Of a stretch of DNA of 64,000 nucleotides, positions 56,908 to 64,000 are shown one piece after another. The stretch spans positions 1-64,000 of the forward strand of contig NZ_BMOM01000019.1 of the NCBI RefSeq assembly GCF_014647075.1, written 5' to 3'. The DNA is from Deinococcus aerophilus (GTDB lineage: Bacteria > Deinococcota > Deinococci > Deinococcales > Deinococcaceae). The stretch's first letter is position 1. Each line of letters begins with the position of its first letter. Below the pieces are notes generated by a model. The model did not search any database, was not told the origin of the DNA, and saw nothing but the letters and a program-made list of their open reading frames with translations. Made by a program: the position numbers and the translations under genes.

Positions 56908-57825
56908 GTGAGAACCCAGAACCTAGGAAGCAGCACCCTGCAGGTGCCGGTGGTGGCCGTGGGCTGCATGAGAATCGACTCGCTGGACGCCGCCGCCGCG
57001 CAGCGCTTCGTGGGAACGGCGCTGGAGCACGGTGCCCATTTCTTCGACCACGCCGACATCTACGGCGGCGGCCGCTGCGAGGAACTCTTCGCCGACGCCA
57101 TCGGCATGAGCAGCAGCGTGCGCGAGAAGATCCTGCTGCAGTCCAAGTGCGGCATCCGCCAGGGCATGTTCGACTTTTCCAAGGAACACATTCTGGCCTC
57201 GGTAGACGGTATCCTGAAGCGGCTGCGTACCGACTATCTGGACGTGCTGCTGCTGCACCGCCCCGACGCCCTGGTGGAACCCGAGGAGGTGGCTGCCGCC
57301 TTCGACCAGCTGGAAAGCGAGGGCAAGGTGCGGCACTTCGGCGTGTCCAACCAGCACCCGCGCCAGATCGAGCTGCTCAAGAAGGCCGTGCGGCAGCCGC
57401 TGATCGCCAATCAGCTGCAGCTGAGCATCACCAACGCCAACATGATCACCCAGGGCTTCAACGTGAACATGGAAAACGACGAGGCGGTGAACCGCGACGG
57501 GGGCATTCTGGATTACTGCCGCCTGCACGACATCACCATCCAGCCGTGGTCGCCCTTTCAGTTCGGCTTCTTCGAGGGCGTGTTCCTGGACAATCCCAAG
57601 TTCCCCGAGCTGAATGCGAAGATTGACGAGGTGGCCGCTCAACACGGCGTGAGCAACACGACCATCGCGATTGCGTGGCTGCTGCGTCACCCGGCGCACA
57701 TGCAGCCGGTCACCGGAACCACCAACACCGAGCGCCTCAAGGACTGCATCCGGGCCAGTGAGGTCACGCTGAGCCGCGAGGAATGGTACTCCATCCTGCT
57801 CGCGGCGGGCAACACGCTGCCCTGA
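56908..57825 (+). CDS. Aldo/keto reductase
   Basis: This 305-residue NADPH-dependent oxidoreductase shows the AKR barrel: FFDHADIYGGGRCEE (catalytic Asp and Tyr), QSKCGI with Lys, LLLHRPDALVEPEEVA (catalytic His) and GVSNQHPRQIELL. It resembles the YdhF-like group that reduces various carbonyls. The start GTG 56908 follows an A/T-rich AATAGAC segment. A hairpin follows the gene. Confidence 0.9.
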   Translation: MRTQNLGSSTLQVPVVAVGCMRIDSLDAAAAQRFVGTALEHGAHFFDHADIYGGGRCEELFADAIGMSSSVREKILLQSKCGIRQGMFDFSKEHILASVDGILKRLRTDYLDVLLLHRPDALVEPEEVAAAFDQLESEGKVRHFGVSNQHPRQIELLKKAVRQPLIANQLQLSITNANMITQGFNVNMENDEAVNRDGGILDYCRLHDITIQPWSPFQFGFFEGVFLDNPKFPELNAKIDEVAAQHGVSNTTIAIAWLLRHPAHMQPVTGTTNTERLKDCIRASEVTLSREEWYSILLAAGNTLP

Positions 57826-57881
57826 TCCCAGATGCCTCCGCTGTCCCTCCCCCGGAGAGGGTCGGTAGGAACCAATTCAAA

Positions 57882-57906
57882 CGCCCCCTTCCAGTGGAAG
57901 GGGGCG
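57882..57906. terminator. Bidirectional terminator hairpin
   Basis: An 11-bp perfect stem (cgcccccttcc / ggaagggggcg) with a 3-nt loop and AAAA after it lies between the convergent aldo/keto reductase and murJ genes. Confidence 0.75.
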
Positions 57907-57925
57907 AAAACCTGTCGGGGCGGTC

Positions 57926-59515
<1,590 letters not shown>

Positions 59516-59575
59516 GCGGTCAACTGTAGAGGATCGGGCGGGCGGGCGGCGAAAGCGGCGGCCTCCGGTCCCCGT

Positions 59576-60034
59576 TCAGGGCCTTTCCGCTTCCTCCACC
59601 GCTCCGTCGGCCGTGACCCGCAGCCGCGCCGCTCCGAAGGTCACGTTCAGTGTCAGACCCCGCAGGTACTCCTGCAGGTGCCCGGGCACCTCGGCCACCG
59701 TGAACGGCGTGCGCGGCGCGGCCACCAGGCGGTACACGCCGGGCTCCTGCGGCACCTGATCGTACACGTACGCTCCGCGGCGCTGCGGCGGGGTGAGGTG
59801 TTCGTCGAAGCCCCCCGCCGGGGCATGGGGCGGCTCGGTCTCGGGCCGGGTATCGATCCAGACGTGCAGGGCTTCCAGAAGTTCCTCGGAGGCCAGGGCC
59901 GCGTCGGGCACTGTGTCGTCTCCCGCCGCCATGAACTGGGCAACATGTCCGCGCGCGTCGGCGGCGAACCAGTCGAACTCCACGCCGCGCAGTTCCTCGC
60001 GGGTGATCACCGTATGGGCCACGTCCTGCGTCAC
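59576..60034 (-). CDS. Protein of unknown function downstream of pgm
   Basis: This 152-residue acidic protein has no signal peptide. Segments such as TREELRGVEFDWFAADARGHV and PQEPGVYRLVAAPRTPF suggest a mixed fold; I recognise no family. GTG 60034 lies 3 nt after the pgm stop and 10 nt after GGGAGG, so it is co-translated with pgm. A link to sugar phosphate metabolism is inferred only from this position. Confidence 0.75.
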   Translation of the reverse strand: MTQDVAHTVITREELRGVEFDWFAADARGHVAQFMAAGDDTVPDAALASEELLEALHVWIDTRPETEPPHAPAGGFDEHLTPPQRRGAYVYDQVPQEPGVYRLVAAPRTPFTVAEVPGHLQEYLRGLTLNVTFGAARLRVTADGAVEEAERP

Positions 60035-60037
60035 CTT

Positions 60038-61687
60038 TTACTGCCCTCCCACCTGCTGGCCCCCCAGCGCGTCCGAGACCACATCGCGGGCCTCGGCCAT
60101 CACCTGTTTCAGATGGTCCTGCCCCTTGAAGCTCTCGGCATAGATCTTGTACACATCCTCGGTTCCGCTGGGCCGGGCGGCAAACCATGCCTCGGCAGTG
60201 GTCACCTTCAGGCCGCCGATGGGCGCGTCGTTGCCGGGCGCTCGGGTCAGGCGGGCGGTGATGGGATCACCCGCCAGCGTCTTCGCCTTCACGTCGTCGG
60301 GCGAGAGGGTGCTCAGGATCTTCTTCTGTGCGGGCGTGGCCGGAGCGTCCTGGCGGTCGTAGGCGGTCTCACCGTAGCGCTCCGTGAGTTCGGCAAAGCG
60401 CTGGCTGGGGGTCTTGCCGGTTTTCGCGGTCATCTCGGCGGCGAGCAAGCCCGGAATCAGGCCGTCTTTGTCGGTGCTCCAGGCCTGCCCGTTCAGGCGC
60501 AGAAAGGACGCCCCGGCGGACTCCTCGCCGCCAAAGCCCAGATTGCCGCTCAGCAGACCGTCCACGAAGTACTTGAAGCCCACCGGCACCTCCACCAGCC
60601 GGCGGCCCAGGCCGTTTGCCACCCGGTCGATCAAGGCGCTGGACACCAGCGTCTTGCCCACGCCCGCGTCCGCGCGCCAGCCGGGGCGGTGCTGGAACAG
60701 GTAATCGATCATCACGGCGAGGTAATGGTTGGGGTTCATCAGGCCGTCTTTGGTCACGATGCCGTGGCGGTCGGCGTCCGGGTCGTTGCCCACGGCCACG
60801 TCGAAGTCATCCTTGAGGCGCAGCAGCCCCGCCATCGCGTAGGGGCTGGAGCAGTCCATGCGAATCTTGCCGTCACGGTCCACGCTCATGAAGGCGAAGC
60901 GGGGGTCCACCGTCCGGTTCACGATCTCGAAGTTCAGGCCGTACTCGGCGACGATCGCCTCCCACACCGGCAGGCTGGCCCCGCCGAGGGGATCAATGCC
61001 CACATGCAGGCCACTGTGCTTGATGGCGTCCAGATCGATCACCTCGGGCAGCTGGCGCACATAGGGGGTGATGAAATCGAACTCCTCCAGGGCCCCCATC
61101 GCGTCTTCCAGCGACACCCGGTTCACGTCGCGCAGCTCCTCCTGCAAAATGGCGTTGGCGCGGGCCTGCACCGCTCCGGTGATGTCGGTATCGGCGGGCC
61201 CGCCGCTGGGCGGGTTGTACTTGAAGCCGCCGTCCTGCGGGGGATTGTGGCTGGGCGTGATCACGATGCCGTCGGCGGTGCCCCCCTGGCCGGCGCGGTT
61301 GTGTTCCAGAATCGCGTGGCTGATCAGCGGCGTGGGCGTGAGCACGCCCGGCTGCACGCACACCCGCACGCCGTTGGCGGTGAGCACCTGCAGGGCCGTG
61401 ATCCACGCGGGTTCAGACAGCGCGTGCGAATCCAGGCCCATGAACAGCGGCCCGGTGATGCCGGCTGCGGCGCGGTGCTCGGCCACCGCCTGCGCCACCG
61501 CCAGGATGTGCGCCTCGTTGAAGGTGCCGTTCATGCTCGTCCCGCGGTGGCCACTGGTGCCAAAAGAAACGCGCTGCAGCGGGTCGCCCACATCCGGGCG
61601 CGTCTCGTAGTAGTGCGCCACCAGCCGCGGGATGTTCGTCAGCAAGCTCTGAGGGGCAGTCTTACCGGCCAGTTCGCTGAGGGTCAT
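60038..61687 (-). CDS. pgm: Phosphoglucomutase
   Basis: This 549-residue enzyme interconverts glucose 1- and 6-phosphate. It shows FGTSGHRGT, the catalytic Ser loop [14 protein letters not shown], the metal loop DPDADRHG, the sugar-binding GEESAGASF and the phosphate loop [12 protein letters not shown]. The length fits the E. coli Pgm type. ATG 61687 is 6 nt after TAGACT (61699-61694). Confidence 0.96.
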   Translation of the reverse strand: MTLSELAGKTAPQSLLTNIPRLVAHYYETRPDVGDPLQRVSFGTSGHRGTSMNGTFNEAHILAVAQAVAEHRAAAGITGPLFMGLDSHALSEPAWITALQVLTANGVRVCVQPGVLTPTPLISHAILEHNRAGQGGTADGIVITPSHNPPQDGGFKYNPPSGGPADTDITGAVQARANAILQEELRDVNRVSLEDAMGALEEFDFITPYVRQLPEVIDLDAIKHSGLHVGIDPLGGASLPVWEAIVAEYGLNFEIVNRTVDPRFAFMSVDRDGKIRMDCSSPYAMAGLLRLKDDFDVAVGNDPDADRHGIVTKDGLMNPNHYLAVMIDYLFQHRPGWRADAGVGKTLVSSALIDRVANGLGRRLVEVPVGFKYFVDGLLSGNLGFGGEESAGASFLRLNGQAWSTDKDGLIPGLLAAEMTAKTGKTPSQRFAELTERYGETAYDRQDAPATPAQKKILSTLSPDDVKAKTLAGDPITARLTRAPGNDAPIGGLKVTTAEAWFAARPSGTEDVYKIYAESFKGQDHLKQVMAEARDVVSDALGGQQVGGQ

Positions 61688-61803
61688 ACCGGCAGTCTAA
61701 CGGGGGACCTGAGGGGCGCCGGGTTGCATGAACGGAGTGCAGAGGCCGGGCCTGCGAAGTGCGTGACGGAATCCCCCCGGGGCGACTGCTACGCTGGGGG
61801 CAT

Positions 61804-61914
61804 ATGCGCGAGTTCCTCAACGACTGGTGGCGGCTGATCAAACTGATCGCCGGCTCGCTGGCCATTCCGGTGATCCTGTGGGGTCTGCTGGTGTGGGCCG
61901 GCGTTCTGAAATAG
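61804..61914 (+). CDS. 36-residue membrane protein
   Basis: This tiny gene encodes an amphipathic start ([14 protein letters not shown]) and one membrane helix (about 14-34, [17 protein letters not shown]), ending VLK. ATG 61804 is 8 nt after TACGCT (61790-61795), the local leaderless pattern, and a small hairpin (61941-61956) follows. No homology can be checked here. It is divergent from pgm. It is short enough to be missed by standard gene calling. Confidence 0.6.
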   Translation: MREFLNDWWRLIKLIAGSLAIPVILWGLLVWAGVLK

Positions 61915-61940
61915 CGGCACTTTTCAAATAGCGGCGCCTT

Positions 61941-61956
61941 GCCGGATCATTCCGGC
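61941..61956. terminator. Small hairpin after the 36-residue gene
   Basis: GCCGGA and TCCGGC pair around a 4-nt loop, 27 nt after the stop. Confidence 0.35.
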
Positions 61957-62061
61957 CGGGCCGCACCGACCTGTGCGGCTGCCGGGACCAACCAGCGGGC
62001 GTTTCATGCTGGAAGCGGTCCCAGGCGCATGTTTGCCGGGCGGGCATGTTAGCTTCACCCC

Positions 62062-63156
<1,095 letters not shown>

Positions 63157-63179
63157 AGGCAGCCCCGCAACACAGAACC

Positions 63180-63226
63180 AACTTGCCCGCCCCATCAGGT
63201 CAAAGTGACCTCGGGGCGGGCAAGTT
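63180..63226. terminator. Nested-hairpin terminator between glpX and MFS gene
   Basis: The 14-bp stem 63180-63193 / 63213-63226 encloses a second dyad aggtca/tgacct. It lies between convergent genes. Confidence 0.75.
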
Positions 63227-63261
63227 GTGCGGCCTTGAATCGGCTGCAGGAGGAAGCGGCT

Positions 63262-64000
63262 TCAGCCCTCCATGGAGGCCAGACCGCCGCGTTGCTCGCC
63301 GCTCTTCTCGCCGCCCTGCCCCTCGCCCTTGCGGGGCAGACGCAGATTGGGCATCGGGAGGGTGGAGAGCAGCGCGAGCAGCGCCACAAAGATGCTGATC
63401 AGGTAGATGCGGCTGATGGTGTTGGCAAAGGCCACCTTGACGGCCCGGCCCGACAGGTCATAGGCCTTTCTGGCCGTGGCCAGGGCGTCTGCCTGGGCGG
63501 TATCCAGCTGCCTCCGGACCTGGTCGAGCACGCCGGCGCGGCCCTGCTCGGTCTGAAGGGCGGCGGGCGGAATCTGTGCCAGGCCGGTTCTCAGGCCCTC
63601 GGGCAGGGCAGGGTCTGTCATGAGCCGGCTGAGGTTGCCGCTCTGGACCGCCGTCTCCACGCTGCCGAAGGTCCGGGCGAAGCCGGCCGTGATCTGGGAC
63701 TGGATGCTGGCGAAGGTGGGCGCCGACTGACCCTGGCCGCTGCTGGCCGTGGCGGCTTGCCGGGCGGTGTCCTCCAGCTGGGCCACCACGGCGGGCGGCT
63801 GCCCGGCCTCGGCGGCGCGCAGCTGCGCGGGAATCTGGGTGGCGAGCGAGCTGGTCAGCACGGCCCCGAACACGGCGGTTCCGATGGTGCTGCCCATCTG
63901 CTGGAAAAACTGCCCCGCGCTGGTCGCCACGCCGATCTCCCAGCGGTGAACGGCGTTCTGAATCGCGAGGTTGAACAGCGGCAGGGCCGGACCGATGCCC
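63262..64000 (-). CDS. DHA2-type MFS efflux pump, C-terminal part
   Basis: The gene enters from the right window edge; 245 residues are visible. The sequence begins GIGPALPLFNLAIQNAV, then GVATSAGQFFQQMGSTIGTAVFGA, the typical late helices of EmrB/QacA-like 14-helix drug exporters. A large extracytoplasmic loop rich in Ala and Gln (about 55-185 of the visible part) and a last helix follow, ending in a Lys/Gly-rich tail. Substrate unknown. Confidence 0.88.
   Translation of the reverse strand, partial: GIGPALPLFNLAIQNAVHRWEIGVATSAGQFFQQMGSTIGTAVFGAVLTSSLATQIPAQLRAAEAGQPPAVVAQLEDTARQAATASSGQGQSAPTFASIQSQITAGFARTFGSVETAVQSGNLSRLMTDPALPEGLRTGLAQIPPAALQTEQGRAGVLDQVRRQLDTAQADALATARKAYDLSGRAVKVAFANTISRIYLISIFVALLALLSTLPMPNLRLPRKGEGQGGEKSGEQRGGLASMEG

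Noticed and set aside
59678..61837. 719-codon plus-strand open frame across pgm
   Set aside because: It is antisense to pgm and the downstream gene and codes for an Ala/Val/His-rich sequence without family features.

Overview
The window is GC-rich chromosomal DNA that looks like Deinococcus. This is inferred from gene content (a RecD2-type helicase, an arginine-pathway ArgB of the short Deinococcus form, SbcCD, a Nudix hydrolase) and from promoter style. More than 30 genes have a TANNNT-like -10 hexamer only 5-10 nt before the start codon and no ribosome binding site, the leaderless arrangement known to be common in Deinococcus. No phage, plasmid, CRISPR or large island is visible. Nearly all of it is ordinary chromosome, with one IS transposase at the left edge and two decayed genes inside.

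Layout. 0-3.4 kb: IS5-like transposase, then an unusual BTAD-type regulator whose ATPase domain has lost its catalytic motifs. 3.6-9.8 kb: secreted or envelope proteins (PQQ-type propeller, small secreted protein, PEGA lipoprotein), an MBL-fold hydrolase, a YbjN-like protein and an SRPBCC membrane protein. 10-13.6 kb: EamA exporter coupled to a fused ABC ATPase-permease, then Nudix hydrolase coupled to an SDR. 13.9-20.3 kb: secreted subtilisin-like protease, GNAT/nitrilase pair, DinB-like protein, pilT, argB. 20.4-27.6 kb: large BTAD/AAA/TPR regulator, cupin, FAD oxidase, a frameshifted GNAT gene, VanW protein. 27.7-34.6 kb: purE-purK divergent from folC, tRNA-Lys(CTT), an NHL-like lipoprotein, lysS, greA. 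34.8-40.7 kb: MFS transporter with a possible leader peptide, TPR protein, coaE, pyrG with a possible attenuator.

40.7-50 kb is rich in DNA metabolism: recD2, sbcD-sbcC and rnhA, with an ohr relic and a PIN/TRAM protein between them. 50.5-57.8 kb: PIG-L deacetylase, SRPBCC protein, an atypical protein kinase, topA with a histone-like tail, YdcF-like protein, aldo/keto reductase. 57.9-64 kb: murJ, pgm with a small partner, a 36-residue membrane protein gene, glpX, and the C-terminal part of a DHA2-type efflux pump cut by the window edge.

I see no single large undescribed system. The most interesting items are local: the pseudo-ATPase regulator, the ATPase-permease fusion, the terminator-like hairpin just after the pyrG promoter, short leader reading frames before an MFS gene and topA, overlapping divergent promoters at rnhA, and small leaderless genes that length-filtered annotation would miss.
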